A stretch of 64,000 nucleotides of DNA from Pedobacter caeni (GTDB taxonomy: Bacteria; Bacteroidota; Bacteroidia; Sphingobacteriales; Sphingobacteriaceae). The translations under genes and the position numbers were made by a program. Under the pieces are notes generated by a model. It searched no databases. It was given only the letters and a program-made list of their open reading frames with translations, and was not told the origin of the DNA. Each line of letters begins with the position of its first letter. Position 1 is the first letter of the stretch. Below are positions 35,421-45,409 of the stretch, piece after piece. The stretch lies in assembly GCF_900129215.1 (NCBI RefSeq), contig NZ_FQUQ01000001.1, positions 1,643,456 through 1,707,455 on the forward strand, in the 5' to 3' direction.

Positions 35421-37394
35421 ATGAAATACATTTACCTCCTGTTACTTCTGATTATTTGTTCGGTGAAATCCAGCGCCCAGGACTTCAAATTTGCGGGGAT
35501 CAGTCATGAAGACATCGAATTGAAAAATACGGTCCTCGACAGCAATGCCAATGCCATGGTACTCCGTGAATTTGGAACAGCGAGGATGGACCATGACGAA
35601 GCTTATGGGAAATTAATGATTGATTACACCTATCATGTCCGGATCAAGATCTTTAACAAGCAAGGTTTTGAGGCAGGAAATGTAGCTATTCCGCAGCGGC
35701 TTTACAGTGACGATGAAGACCAGGTACTCGACATCCGCGCGGTTACCATCAATTATATTGACGGCCAGTTTAAGCAAAGCGAACTGGATCCGAAGAAGAT
35801 ATTCAAGGAAAAAAGGAACAAATACAGTGGGGTTACCAAGTTCACCATGCCCAACCTTATGGATGGCAGCATTATTGAATACAGTTACCGCATCAGAATT
35901 CCCAGAATTTTCAATTTCAGGTCATGGGAATTTCAATCCGGCATTCCTAAACTTTACAGTGAATATGTGGCTTGCATCCCCGGGCTCTACAACTATAATG
36001 TATCCCTCAGAGGCGCACAAAAATTAAGCTCCAGTAATGCAGAACTTCAGAAGGAATGCCTGAGGCTCAATGGAACGCCTGTTGACTGTTCAAAGATGAC
36101 CTATATCATGAAAAATATTCCTGCATTTATCGAGGAAGATTACATGACCGCTGCCAGCAATTTTAAATCGGCCATTAACTTTGAGTTGTCCGATTACCAT
36201 CTTCTGAACGGCGGGAAGAAAAGCGTGACCAAAACATGGAAGGATGTCGATTACGAGCTCGTTTCAGAAAATTCATTTGGATCTCAGATGAAGAAAAAAG
36301 ATGCGTTTAAAGAGCTCATGCCAGAGATCCTTAAAAATACGACTGATGAGTTGAGCAAGGCTCAGGCAGTATACGATTTCATCAGAAAAAACATCAAATC
36401 AAATGGCTTTATCGGTATTTATAGTGAAACCGCGGTTAAAAAAGCATTGGAAACCCATGTTGGCAATACCGGAGACATCAACCTTTCCCTTATTGCGGCA
36501 CTTTCTGCAGCGAATCTGGATGCGGAAGCAGTAATCCTTTCTACCCGTGAATACGGAGAGGTAAACAACCTTTTTCCGGTGATCACCGATTTTAACTATG
36601 TAGTAGCCAAAGTCAATATCGGAACAGAAAGCTACCTGTTGGATGCTTCTACCCCACTCCTCCCTTTTGGCCTGCTCCCTTTGCACTGTATCAATGGCAA
36701 AGGAAGGGTCATCAACCTTAAAAAACCTTCTTACTGGTACGACCTTAAGGCCAGTCAGAAAGACTATACCCGTTACAATTTTGTCGCCACCCTGACTAAA
36801 GACGGTAAGATCAAAGGAGAGCTGCTCAGCTATTCCTCCGGATATGCAGGATTGAAAAAAAGAAGGAGTATTCTTGAGGCCAGTTCCATAGAGGAATATG
36901 TAGAAAAATTCGATGAAAAGATGACGGGAATCAGCATCAGTAAACATGAGATTCAGAATGTGGATAGCCTGAACCTGCCATTGATAGAAAAATATGAAAT
37001 AGAGATGAGCGGCTACAATAGCAACTCAGCAGTACAGGTATTCTTTAACCCTTTCTTTATTGACAACATCAGCAAAAACCCTTTCAACCTGAACGAAAGG
37101 ACTTATCCGGTAGATCTGGGCACAAGCAGGGAAACCCGCTGCAGCATTCAGCTCAGGGTACCAGAGGACTTCGTGATTGCCGACCAGCCAAAAGACCTCA
37201 GCATAGGCTTGGCAGAGAATGGTGGCAGGTACCTGAGCAATACTTCCTTTAATGACCATGTCATTAATTTCAACCAGCTTTTACAGCTCAACAAACCTAT
37301 TTACCATCCGGAAGAATACCTTTCCCTGAAAGAGTTTTACAGCAGGATCATTCAAACACAAAAGACAAATATCGTCTTCAAAAAAGCGAAATAA
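35421..37394 (+). CDS. DUF3857 protein with a dead transglutaminase-like domain
   Basis: 657 aa, signal peptide (cut after SSA, residue 19). DUF3857 at about 55-215, transglutaminase-like fold at about 295-415, DUF2569-like beta C-terminus. The catalytic positions are lost: the Cys of the usual GDCKDKALLL helix is Thr350 (THVGNTGDINLSLIAAL) and the His is Tyr393 (DFNYVVAKV); only Asp408 (YLLDAS) remains. I expect a binding or scaffold role. It is 2 nt upstream of a paralogue that keeps Cys and His, so the two are one operon and probably partners. Confidence 0.85.
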   Translation: MKYIYLLLLLIICSVKSSAQDFKFAGISHEDIELKNTVLDSNANAMVLREFGTARMDHDEAYGKLMIDYTYHVRIKIFNKQGFEAGNVAIPQRLYSDDEDQVLDIRAVTINYIDGQFKQSELDPKKIFKEKRNKYSGVTKFTMPNLMDGSIIEYSYRIRIPRIFNFRSWEFQSGIPKLYSEYVACIPGLYNYNVSLRGAQKLSSSNAELQKECLRLNGTPVDCSKMTYIMKNIPAFIEEDYMTAASNFKSAINFELSDYHLLNGGKKSVTKTWKDVDYELVSENSFGSQMKKKDAFKELMPEILKNTTDELSKAQAVYDFIRKNIKSNGFIGIYSETAVKKALETHVGNTGDINLSLIAALSAANLDAEAVILSTREYGEVNNLFPVITDFNYVVAKVNIGTESYLLDASTPLLPFGLLPLHCINGKGRVINLKKPSYWYDLKASQKDYTRYNFVATLTKDGKIKGELLSYSSGYAGLKKRRSILEASSIEEYVEKFDEKMTGISISKHEIQNVDSLNLPLIEKYEIEMSGYNSNSAVQVFFNPFFIDNISKNPFNLNERTYPVDLGTSRETRCSIQLRVPEDFVIADQPKDLSIGLAENGGRYLSNTSFNDHVINFNQLLQLNKPIYHPEEYLSLKEFYSRIIQTQKTNIVFKKAK

Positions 37395-37396
37395 TT

Positions 37397-39310
37397 ATGA
37401 TCAGAAACCTGCTCTTACTGTTATTGGTATCTGTTGCAACTCCGGGATTTTCCCAGCTGGAATATGCAGCAGAGAATGTTCCTTCAAATCTGAGGAGCAG
37501 GGCCAATTCTGTGATCCGGGAAATGGAAACGATGGTGGATATGCGGGCTACCGATCAGGTCATCATGACCGTGAAAAAGGTGGTTACGGTATTGAACAAA
37601 AATGGGGATTCTGATGCGGGCCTGACCTTGTATTATGACAAAAGCAGCAGCATTCAACGCATCAGGGGACAGATACTGGATGCCGCTGGAAATGTAAATA
37701 CTAAATTTACCCAAAGCAATTTTAGTGACCACAGCGCCGTTAGCGATGGAAGTCTCTTTATTGATTTCCGCTTAAAACATTACTCCCCGGTAGTTACGGT
37801 TTATCCGTATACCATCATCTATGAATACGAAATCAAAAATAAACAGAACCTGATCATCCCCGATTGGTATCCCAGCACCTCTACTGATCAATCCGTAGAA
37901 AAAAGCAAATATACCTTTATCTCCAAACCGACTGATGAAATCAGAATCAGGGAGTACAATTACCAGGGCAAACCGGAAATACAGAAAACTGAAAAAACGG
38001 TCAGTTATACCTGGCAGGTCAGCAGCAAGCCTGCTTTTAAATCAGAACCTTATGCCCCGGATCCTGATCAGTACCTGACCTATGTAAAGGTTGCCGCCAG
38101 ACAGTTCAGCTATTATGGGTATAAAGGCAGTTATCAGAATTGGGAGGAACTTGGAAAATGGGTATACAACGACCTCCTGAAAAGCAGACAAGCCCTTCCG
38201 GAAAGTACCGTTCAGGAAATAAAAGAACTCACCAAAGGCATAGAAAGCGATCGGGAGAAAGCCAAAAGGATCTATGAATATGTTCAAAAGAAAACCCGGT
38301 ATATCAGTGTACAGATTGGGATAGGTGGCTTTCAGCCCATGCAGGCTACGGAAGTCCAGCAGCTCAGCTATGGAGATTGCAAAGCATTGGTCAATTATAC
38401 ACAGAGTTTGCTGAAGGCTGCAGATATTCCTTCCATCTACTGTCAGGTGAATGCCGGAAGACTTAAAAAGAGTATGGATCCTGATTTTGCAGGCATGGAC
38501 CAGGGCAACCACATCATTCTGGCGGTGCCTCTGAAAACAGATACGGTATGGCTGGAATGCACCAGTTCTGACAGTCCCTTTGGTTTTCTTGGTGGTTTTA
38601 CCGACGACCGGACCGTGCTGGCCTGTACTGCAGAAGGTGGGAAATTACTAAAAACCCCAAAGCTGAGCACCGACATGAATTTATTGCACAGAAAAGTCTC
38701 CATGAAAGTCGATGCTCAGGGAACGGTTACCGGAAAGCTAAACACCACTTTCAGTGGTGCTCAGTACGACAATTACCAGAACATCATCTCAGAGCCTCAT
38801 ACAGAACAGCTAAAATTGCTAAAAGAGAAATATGATGTCGATAACATCAATTTCAAAGATTTCAAACTCCTTCAGGATAAGGGGGATCAGCCGAACATAA
38901 AGGAATCTTTTACTCTCGACATTCAGAAGTATGCTGCCAAAAGTAATGATCTTTTTTACCTGGAATTAAATGCATTTAATAAAACCCGCAGCATTCCGGA
39001 ACTCAGGAAAAGAACTTTACCTGTCTATATCAACAGAGGGTATACCGATGAAGACGAACTCAGCTATGAACTCCCTGAAGGGTTCAAAGTAGAAGCTAAA
39101 CCGGAAAATGAACTGATCAGCAGCATTTTTGGCACCTACAGCTCCAGTGTTAAAATAGAAGGGAAAACATTGGTTTATAAGCGCAGATTACAACTGAAGG
39201 ACGGAAACTATCCGGCAGAGAAATACGGGGAATTCAGTACGTTTATGAGCAATGTCCATATCGCAGACCGCGCTAAACTCGTTTATAAATTAAACCAGGC
39301 TGCAAACTGA
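37397..39310 (+). CDS. DUF3857 protein with intact transglutaminase-like domain
   Basis: 637 aa, signal peptide (cleaved after FSQ, residue 20). DUF3857 at about 45-210, transglutaminase-like domain at about 275-395 with catalytic Cys328 (LSYGDCKALVNYTQSLL) and His372 (QGNHIILAV); the third position is Glu387 (WLECTS) instead of Asp. It may act as a periplasmic peptidase or cross-linking enzyme. The start codon is 2 nt after the stop of the degenerate paralogue. Confidence 0.88.
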   Translation: MIRNLLLLLLVSVATPGFSQLEYAAENVPSNLRSRANSVIREMETMVDMRATDQVIMTVKKVVTVLNKNGDSDAGLTLYYDKSSSIQRIRGQILDAAGNVNTKFTQSNFSDHSAVSDGSLFIDFRLKHYSPVVTVYPYTIIYEYEIKNKQNLIIPDWYPSTSTDQSVEKSKYTFISKPTDEIRIREYNYQGKPEIQKTEKTVSYTWQVSSKPAFKSEPYAPDPDQYLTYVKVAARQFSYYGYKGSYQNWEELGKWVYNDLLKSRQALPESTVQEIKELTKGIESDREKAKRIYEYVQKKTRYISVQIGIGGFQPMQATEVQQLSYGDCKALVNYTQSLLKAADIPSIYCQVNAGRLKKSMDPDFAGMDQGNHIILAVPLKTDTVWLECTSSDSPFGFLGGFTDDRTVLACTAEGGKLLKTPKLSTDMNLLHRKVSMKVDAQGTVTGKLNTTFSGAQYDNYQNIISEPHTEQLKLLKEKYDVDNINFKDFKLLQDKGDQPNIKESFTLDIQKYAAKSNDLFYLELNAFNKTRSIPELRKRTLPVYINRGYTDEDELSYELPEGFKVEAKPENELISSIFGTYSSSVKIEGKTLVYKRRLQLKDGNYPAEKYGEFSTFMSNVHIADRAKLVYKLNQAAN

Positions 39311-39346
39311 ACAAACTTGTGTAAACCAATCAGGCTACAAACTAAA

Positions 39347-39469
39347 CTAGCTCAGGATAATCAGCCCCAGGCCAATTCCGATGATCATGATCAGGTACAT
39401 CAGGATCTCTGTGGTAGCAAATTTTTTATACTTTTTCCAGAAGGAATCTTCTTGTTTTGGTAATGACAT
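39347..39469 (-). CDS. 40-aa membrane protein, overlooked small ORF
   Basis: Short ORF with ATG 39469 and TAG stop at 39347. A charged N-terminal part (SLPKQEDSFWKKYKKFATTE) is followed by one hydrophobic helix (ILMYLIMIIGIGLGLIIL) ending at the C-terminus. The ATG lies only 3 nt after the stop of the NlpC/P60 lipoprotein gene, so it would be translated from the same mRNA. Composition (positive residues before the helix) fits an inner-membrane protein with the tail outside. No known family; reality is inferred from position and composition. Confidence 0.6.
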   Translation of the reverse strand: MSLPKQEDSFWKKYKKFATTEILMYLIMIIGIGLGLIILS

Positions 39470-39472
39470 TCT

Positions 39473-39991
39473 TTAATTTTTTATGGAACCAGCTTTCACC
39501 ATTGCCCTTTGATAGGCTGGCAAACTCAGGTCGTCTACCACTACACCACGTGTAGTTGAAGCATGAACAAAGTAATTGTTATTGAGGTAAATCCCTACAT
39601 GGTCTACCGCTCCGCCACCAAAAGAGAAAAAGATCAGGTCACCTTCTTTGAGCTGACCTATGCTTTTGGTCCTGATCACCGTTGCCTGATCGCTTGACCT
39701 TCTTGGCAAGTCATTTCCATAAATGTTCTTTTGCAGTAAAAAGGCAAAGCCGGAGCAATCAATACCACGTTTATCCAATCCTCCAAGACGGTACTTCACC
39801 CCTGTCCAGTCATTGATAAAGCGGTACAAAGGTTTACTCTTCAGGTTGGACATCGCCACAGCTGTTCTTGCTGCAGTAGTTGTACTCACTGTTTTTCTTC
39901 TGGAACTACAGGCTACCAATACCATCAGCACCATTAAAAAAAGTAACGATTTAAATCTTCCTTTGAGAACGGTGTGATTGGTTGCCATCAT
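39473..39991 (-). CDS. NlpC/P60 (C40) cell-wall endopeptidase, lipoprotein
   Basis: 172 aa. Lipoprotein signal with lipobox LVACSS. NlpC/P60 domain at about 55-165: catalytic Cys in GIDCSGFAFLLQ, His in DHVGIYLNN and third polar residue in YFVHAS. Cuts D-glutamyl-diaminopimelate links in peptidoglycan. Starts 3 nt after the mutS stop, so it is transcribed with mutS, and is followed by the 40-aa membrane protein gene. Confidence 0.92.
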   Translation of the reverse strand: MMATNHTVLKGRFKSLLFLMVLMVLVACSSRRKTVSTTTAARTAVAMSNLKSKPLYRFINDWTGVKYRLGGLDKRGIDCSGFAFLLQKNIYGNDLPRRSSDQATVIRTKSIGQLKEGDLIFFSFGGGAVDHVGIYLNNNYFVHASTTRGVVVDDLSLPAYQRAMVKAGSIKN

Positions 39992-39994
39992 AAT

Positions 39995-42604
39995 TTATTC
40001 TTTAATTATTCTTTGGATCTCATCCAGTTTCAGCAAAGCTTCTACGGGAGTCAATACATTTACATCCAGGTTATTCAGGGTATCCCTTATTTTTAACAAT
40101 ACAGGATCATCGATGGCAAACATGTGCAACTGGTAAGCCTGATTCTGTACTTTCTTAATGCTGTCTTTAATGCTTTGTCCTTCGGTTCTGTCGATCTCCA
40201 GTTTTTTGAGGATCTCGTTGGCCCTGTTGATCAGCTTAGGCGGCATTCCGGCCATCTTGGCCACATGGATACCGAAACTATGCTCACTACCGCCGGGAAC
40301 CAGCTTTCTGAGGAAGATCACCTTATTTCCCACTTCCTTGATCGACACATTAAAGTTCTTGATGCGGCTCATGGTATTCGCCAGCTCATTCAGCTCATGG
40401 TAATGCGTTGCAAAAAGTGTTTTCGGCTTTGCTGTAGGATGGGTATGCAGGAATTCTGCAATGGCCCAGGCTATGGAAATCCCGTCATAGGTACTCGTTC
40501 CACGTCCAATCTCATCCAGCAGGATCAGACTGTTATCAGAAATGTTATTCAGGATACTTGCCGTTTCGTTCATTTCGACCATGAATGTACTTTCCCCTGA
40601 AGAGAGGTTATCCGAAGCACCTACACGGGTAAATATTTTATCTACCAGACCTAACGTAGCGGCCTTTGCAGGAACAAAACAACCCATTTGTGCCATCAAT
40701 ACAATCAATCCTGTTTGTCTCAATATGGCCGATTTACCCGACATATTGGGACCGGTAATGATGATGATCTGCTGGGTTTCATTATCCAGGAACACATCAT
40801 TCGTGATGTACTCTTCCCCTACCGGCAACCTCTTTTCGATCACCGGGTGTCTTCCCCCTTTGATGTCCAGGTTTTTGGTTTTATTGACTACCGGTTTTAC
40901 ATAATGGTTTTTCACCGCCAGCTGGGCAAAACACAGCAATACATCCAGTTGTGCAATTGTAAAGGCATTCAACTGAATTTGTTTGATATAAGCGCTCACC
41001 AGGAACATCAGTTCTCCGTACAGGCGGATTTCGATCTGCATGATCTTTTCTTCTGCACCCAGGATCTGTTCCTCATATTCTTTCAGCTCAGGCGTGATGT
41101 AACGCTCTGCACTAACCAGCGTCTGCTTCCTGATCCAGTCGGCAGGCACTTTATCTTTATGCGTATGGGTCACTTCCAGATAATATCCGAAAACATTATT
41201 GAAGGCCACTTTAAGGGAAGGGATGCCGGTAATGGCTGCTTCTCTTTTTTGAATTTCTATTAAATAGTCTTTTCCACCGAAGGAGATCTTACGCAACCTG
41301 TCCAGCTCTTCGTCTATTCCGTCAGCGATCACATTTCCTTTGATCAGCAATGCAGGTGGATCCTGTTGCAGTTCTCTTTCCAGCTTTTCCCTGATGCTTA
41401 AGCAAGGATCCAGCTGCTCGGCCAATGCCATCAGGAAAGGATTATTTGAAGCGGTCGCAATCTCTTTTACAGACTCAATATGGTACAATGCTTTTTTAAG
41501 CTGGCACAATTCTCTTGGCCCGACTTTCAGTAAGCCCACCTTAGAGATCAGGCGTTCCAGATCACCGATCTGTTTGATGTGGTTTAAAAACTCCTCTACC
41601 AAAGCTTCATCTTTCACCAGGAATTCTACCATTCCAAGACGTTCCTGAATTGGCTTCAGTTCTTTTAGTGGCATGATGATCCAGCGGTGCAGCAAACGTG
41701 CGCCCATTGGTGTAGAAGTATGGTCCAGCACCTGAAACAAAGTGATGGCATTGTCGTTCGCAGAACTTACCAATTCCAGGTTGCGGATGGTAAAACGGTC
41801 CAGCCACATGTATTTATCTTCCTCTAAGCGGGAGATGGCAGTGATGTGCTTTAAGTTGCGGTGTTCTGTTTCATTCAGGTAATGAAGTACCACTCCTGCG
41901 GCGATGATTCCGATTTGCAGCTTATCCACTCCGAAACCTTTCAAAGAGTTTACTTCAAAATGTTTGGTCAGTGTTTCTGTGGCATAGTCGGTCGTAAAAG
42001 CCCAGTCGTCCAGATGGAAAGTATAAAATTTATCTCCGAAAAGCTCCAGGAACTCTTTCCTTTTGCTCTTTTGAAAAACCACTTCATTCGGTTTAAAACC
42101 TTGCAGCAGTTTGTCAATATATTCCGCATTTCCCTGAGCTACGTAAAATTCACCGGTAGAGATGTCCAGGAAGGAAACGCCCATTCCTGCTTTATCAAAA
42201 TAAACAGCCGCCAGATAGTTGTTTGACTTCTGGCTCAGGATATTGTCATTGTAGGCCACACCTGGGGTTACCAATTCCGTTACACCACGTTTTACAATGG
42301 TTTTAGTGGTTTTGGGATCTTCCAGCTGGTCACAGATCGCCACTCTTTGTCCGGCGCGAACCAGTTTCGACAAGTAATTGTCTAGAGAATGATGAGGGAA
42401 TCCTGCCAGTTCGATGTGCCCTCCAGGCCCATTTCCCCTTCTTGTAAGTACAATCCCCAGAATCTGGGAAGTTTTCACCGCATCTTCACCAAATGTTTCA
42501 TAGAAGTCGCCCACTCTGAACAATAGTAATGCACCCGGGTACTTTGCTTTAATCGCATTGTACTGTTGCATTAAAGGTGTTTCTTTAGTCTTATCTTTAG
42601 CCAA
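39995..42604 (-). CDS. mutS: DNA mismatch repair protein MutS, TTG start
   Basis: 869 aa. Mismatch-contacting FYETFGEDA near residue 35, connector and lever domains, then the ATPase: Walker [16 protein letters not shown], Walker [13 protein letters not shown], and ATHYHEL. The start is taken as TTG 42604: it gives the normal family N-terminus [13 protein letters not shown], whereas the upstream ATG at 42640 adds a non-conserved 12-residue extension and lies upstream of a promoter-like box. First gene of mutS-nlpC-small ORF. mutL is not in the window. Confidence 0.97.
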   Translation of the reverse strand: MAKDKTKETPLMQQYNAIKAKYPGALLLFRVGDFYETFGEDAVKTSQILGIVLTRRGNGPGGHIELAGFPHHSLDNYLSKLVRAGQRVAICDQLEDPKTTKTIVKRGVTELVTPGVAYNDNILSQKSNNYLAAVYFDKAGMGVSFLDISTGEFYVAQGNAEYIDKLLQGFKPNEVVFQKSKRKEFLELFGDKFYTFHLDDWAFTTDYATETLTKHFEVNSLKGFGVDKLQIGIIAAGVVLHYLNETEHRNLKHITAISRLEEDKYMWLDRFTIRNLELVSSANDNAITLFQVLDHTSTPMGARLLHRWIIMPLKELKPIQERLGMVEFLVKDEALVEEFLNHIKQIGDLERLISKVGLLKVGPRELCQLKKALYHIESVKEIATASNNPFLMALAEQLDPCLSIREKLERELQQDPPALLIKGNVIADGIDEELDRLRKISFGGKDYLIEIQKREAAITGIPSLKVAFNNVFGYYLEVTHTHKDKVPADWIRKQTLVSAERYITPELKEYEEQILGAEEKIMQIEIRLYGELMFLVSAYIKQIQLNAFTIAQLDVLLCFAQLAVKNHYVKPVVNKTKNLDIKGGRHPVIEKRLPVGEEYITNDVFLDNETQQIIIITGPNMSGKSAILRQTGLIVLMAQMGCFVPAKAATLGLVDKIFTRVGASDNLSSGESTFMVEMNETASILNNISDNSLILLDEIGRGTSTYDGISIAWAIAEFLHTHPTAKPKTLFATHYHELNELANTMSRIKNFNVSIKEVGNKVIFLRKLVPGGSEHSFGIHVAKMAGMPPKLINRANEILKKLEIDRTEGQSIKDSIKKVQNQAYQLHMFAIDDPVLLKIRDTLNNLDVNVLTPVEALLKLDEIQRIIKE

Positions 42605-42628
42605 AATGTATTTTAATTTACAAAACCG

Positions 42629-42636
42629 TAAAGATA
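42629..42636 (-). promoter_or_regulatory. -7-like box of mutS
   Basis: Reads TATCTTTA on the minus strand, one base from TAnnTTTG, 24 nt before the TTG start; it excludes the ATG at 42640 as the translation start if used. Confidence 0.4.
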
Positions 42637-42685
42637 GCATCTGAATGCTTATTCCATACGGTTTGTGGAAAATTTTAAAAAAAAT

Positions 42686-43411
42686 CTATAACTGCTCAAT
42701 ATAGGACAAGAACAGCTTTAAAGCTTCGCGCTTTTTATCCGTCAGTTCAAAATCCAGTTTATGCATCAGATAGTCGTCGAGATCAAAATCTGCGATTGCC
42801 GGCAAATCTTTCAGCAATTCCTTGCGGTGTGAAAGTCCAAAGGACAAGGCTTCATTAAATTCTGTGATAAATGCTTCAGGAATTGTTTTATTCGCTACCC
42901 ATGCAGCATATACAAAAGGCAATCCTGTAAATTTCATCCACTCCTCTCCCATATCATAGGCATAAGGATAGTCTGCTTTTTTACCGAAAGTGCGGTCGCC
43001 AATCAGAACGATAGCCTCTGTTTTTGCATCCGGATCGGTGGTATAGCTGACTTCCTGTTTCCAGTGAAATTTCAACAACACCTTCGCCAGGTTATTTGAA
43101 GTGCGGGAATGACTGTCCAGTCTTACTGTTCTGATCTCTCCGAAAGGAACCTGACTAAACACAAACACTGAATTTACTGCGCCTACAGAACCAATACAAT
43201 AATCAGCAACGATATTGGCATTGGGCACCATTGGAATTGCAGCTACAGGAATGAGGCCAATATCCACCTGATTACTGATCAATTTGGCTGCACAATCTGT
43301 CGGGATATCTAAACTTAAATCTATTTTACTCCTCAGCTCCGAATGCTCAATCCCATAAATAAAAGGTTTGGTATTGGTATAGGAGACTGCTGAAATCTTA
43401 ATCTTACTCAA
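42686..43411 (-). CDS. mqnA: Chorismate dehydratase MqnA, TTG start
   Basis: 241 aa, first enzyme of the futalosine menaquinone route: turns chorismate into 3-enolpyruvylbenzoate. Periplasmic-binding-protein-like fold; typical N-terminus ISAVSYTNTKPFIYGI, then LIPVAAIPMVPN, DSHSRTSNNLAKVLL and AYDMGEEWMKFTGLPFVYAAW. The start is TTG 43411, 7 nt after the phosphatase stop; no ATG fits. Part of mqnE-phosphatase-mqnA. Confidence 0.93.
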   Translation of the reverse strand: MSKIKISAVSYTNTKPFIYGIEHSELRSKIDLSLDIPTDCAAKLISNQVDIGLIPVAAIPMVPNANIVADYCIGSVGAVNSVFVFSQVPFGEIRTVRLDSHSRTSNNLAKVLLKFHWKQEVSYTTDPDAKTEAIVLIGDRTFGKKADYPYAYDMGEEWMKFTGLPFVYAAWVANKTIPEAFITEFNEALSFGLSHRKELLKDLPAIADFDLDDYLMHKLDFELTDKKREALKLFLSYIEQL

Positions 43412-43418
43412 AAGGGAA

Positions 43419-44030
43419 CTACTTTAAATGATCCGTATTATTAAACTCGGCGATGATATACTCATCTCCGGTCATTTCAATTTTATAAAGGGTGGTATTC
43501 TGATGAGGAAATTCAGTCATTTCGCTCAAAGGCCTTCCTGTTAATAAACACAGGAATAAGCGCATGGCACGTCCATGCATACAGATTAATACTGTTTTTT
43601 CGTCTTTAGCCGCCCGGATCACTTCCAAAGCCTGTTTCTGACGCACAATTACTTCTGCAGGGCTTTCACCTCCTTCAAAACTGGCATCATAATCTCCTGA
43701 CTGCCATTTTTCCATAATGCTTTTGAAAGCAGCCATGGCATTTTCATCGTTAGGTTTACCCTCCCAGGCACCCCAGGCCAGCTCATCGAGCCCCGACAAT
43801 TGTTCCCATGGGAATCCGGCATCAATAAAGCCTTTCACCGTTTGGTGGGTACGTTTTAATTCAGAAGTGTATACTTTATCAAAAGCAACGTCTTTATATT
43901 TCGCATAAAATGCTGCTGCCTGTGCTCTTCCTGTATCATTCAGGTCACTATTGATTCCCCTTCCCTGTACGATACCCTGTTTGTTTAGTTCTGTTTCACC
44001 ATGTCTGATGATATATAGTTCTTTATCCAT
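43419..44030 (-). CDS. Histidine phosphatase family protein in the mqn operon
   Basis: 203 aa, phosphoglycerate-mutase superfamily: phosphohistidine motif LYIIRHGETELN, TSELKRTHQT, and second His in LICMHGRAMRLFL. Its ATG shares one base with the mqnE stop and its own stop lies 7 nt before mqnA, so the three genes are translationally linked. The known mqnA-E steps do not need a dedicated phosphatase, so the substrate is open: a pathway phosphate intermediate, or an unrelated passenger. Confidence 0.93.
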   Translation of the reverse strand: MDKELYIIRHGETELNKQGIVQGRGINSDLNDTGRAQAAAFYAKYKDVAFDKVYTSELKRTHQTVKGFIDAGFPWEQLSGLDELAWGAWEGKPNDENAMAAFKSIMEKWQSGDYDASFEGGESPAEVIVRQKQALEVIRAAKDEKTVLICMHGRAMRLFLCLLTGRPLSEMTEFPHQNTTLYKIEMTGDEYIIAEFNNTDHLK

Positions 44031-45223
44031 TAATTGATGACGGGCAGTTTATAATATTGTGGTTTTACCGATCCTTCGAATACGAAATCCGTATAATCGG
44101 TTACCACATTGTAAAGTGTATCTCTTTCTATTGGTTTGCGGTTAACCTGTTTGATCAGGTTGACCAGTTCTTCCGTATTCATTGCAGGATGTTGTTCCTC
44201 TGCACCAGCCATGGAATAGATTTTCGTAGTATCATCTAAAGTACCATCAATATCATCCACTCCAAAGTTTAAGGAAAGCTGTGCGGTTTGTCTGCTGATC
44301 ATTGCCCAATAGGCTTTGATATGGTCGAAATTGTCCAGGTAAATACGGGCAATGGCATAATTTCTCAGATCTTCAATCACGGAAACCTCCGGCACATGGT
44401 CCATCTGGTTGTTTTGATTCCTGAACTTCAACGGAATAAAAGCCTGGAAACCACCTGATTTATCCTGTTGCTGACGCAGGCGTTCCATATGATCTACACG
44501 GTGCCAGAATTGTTCGATATGACCATAGAGCATCGTTGCATTGGTTTTCATTCCTAACTTATGTGCCTGTTCATGAATGTCCAGCCATTGTTCGGCATTA
44601 CATTTATCGTGGGCAATTTTCTCCCTTACTTCAGGATGGAAAATTTCTGCACCACCTCCCGGCATGGAATCCAGTCCGGCTTCCTGCAGGTATTTCATGC
44701 CATCATAATGGCTGAGTTTTGCCTTTTTGAAGATATAGTAGTACTCTACCGGTGTTAATGCTTTGATATGTAATTCAGGGCGGTGTGCTTTTGCACGTCT
44801 GAAGAAATCGCTGTAGAAGTCCAGGTTTTGTTTAGGGACTACCCCTCCGGTAATGTGCACCTCTGTAACCGGCTCATTGTCGTACTTTTTAAGCACATCC
44901 ATCATTCCGTCTACGCTCATCTCCCAACCTTCTTCGCGCTGTTTGATCATGCGGGAATAGGAACAGAACTTGCAATCGTACACACATACGTTGGTCGGTT
45001 CAATATGGAAATTGCGGTTAAAATAGGTTTTATCACCGTGTTTTTGCTCCCTGATGTAGTTCGCTAACACGCCCAGGTAGCCCAGTTCGGCATGTTCATA
45101 AAGGTAAACCCCTTCGTCGAAGGTAATCCTTTCCTGGTTCTGAACTTTATTTGCGATGGCTTTAAGTTCGGCAGACAGATTCGTGTCGTTTAAAAGTAAA
45201 GCCAGCTTTGAATTAGCATCCAT
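44030..45223 (-). CDS. mqnE: Aminofutalosine synthase MqnE
   Basis: 397 aa radical-SAM enzyme joining SAM to 3-enolpyruvylbenzoate. Cluster motif CVYDCKFC (CxxxCxxC) in FHIEPTNVCVYDCKFCSYSR. MqnE-type signatures: DSMPGGGAEIFHPEVREKI, TNATMLYGHIE and GGFQAFIPLKF, which separate it from MqnC. Start ATG 45223 is chosen since the in-frame start at 45247 lies inside a promoter box. First gene of the mqnE-phosphatase-mqnA operon; mqnB, mqnC and mqnD are elsewhere. Confidence 0.94.
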   Translation of the reverse strand: MDANSKLALLLNDTNLSAELKAIANKVQNQERITFDEGVYLYEHAELGYLGVLANYIREQKHGDKTYFNRNFHIEPTNVCVYDCKFCSYSRMIKQREEGWEMSVDGMMDVLKKYDNEPVTEVHITGGVVPKQNLDFYSDFFRRAKAHRPELHIKALTPVEYYYIFKKAKLSHYDGMKYLQEAGLDSMPGGGAEIFHPEVREKIAHDKCNAEQWLDIHEQAHKLGMKTNATMLYGHIEQFWHRVDHMERLRQQQDKSGGFQAFIPLKFRNQNNQMDHVPEVSVIEDLRNYAIARIYLDNFDHIKAYWAMISRQTAQLSLNFGVDDIDGTLDDTTKIYSMAGAEEQHPAMNTEELVNLIKQVNRKPIERDTLYNVVTDYTDFVFEGSVKPQYYKLPVIN

Positions 45224-45244
45224 GTAGTATGATATAATGATGAA

Positions 45245-45252
45245 CAAAAGTA
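45245..45252 (-). promoter_or_regulatory. -7 box of the mqnE operon
   Basis: Reads TACTTTTG on the minus strand, exact TAnnTTTG, 21 nt before ATG 45223. Confidence 0.5.
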
Positions 45253-45409
45253 GTATAAAATCAGCAGATACCCGTTTTTTTCGCAGGTTTTAGCTGTCAG
45301 CATTATGTAAAAGAGCGTTAAGCCCAAAAAATGAAGGCAGATAAGGAAAGCGGATAAATTTTGATTATTTTAGGGTATGCCATATTTATGGTCCATTATA
45401 AGATACGCC

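Noticed and set aside
36399..36947. 182-codon frame antisense to the first DUF3857 gene
   Set aside because: Entirely within a well-supported coding gene and without any recognisable motif.
40688..41263. 191-codon frame antisense to mutS (and a 158-codon one at 40124-40600)
   Set aside because: Lies wholly inside mutS, whose motifs are intact; His/Phe/Gln-rich composition typical of antisense shadows.
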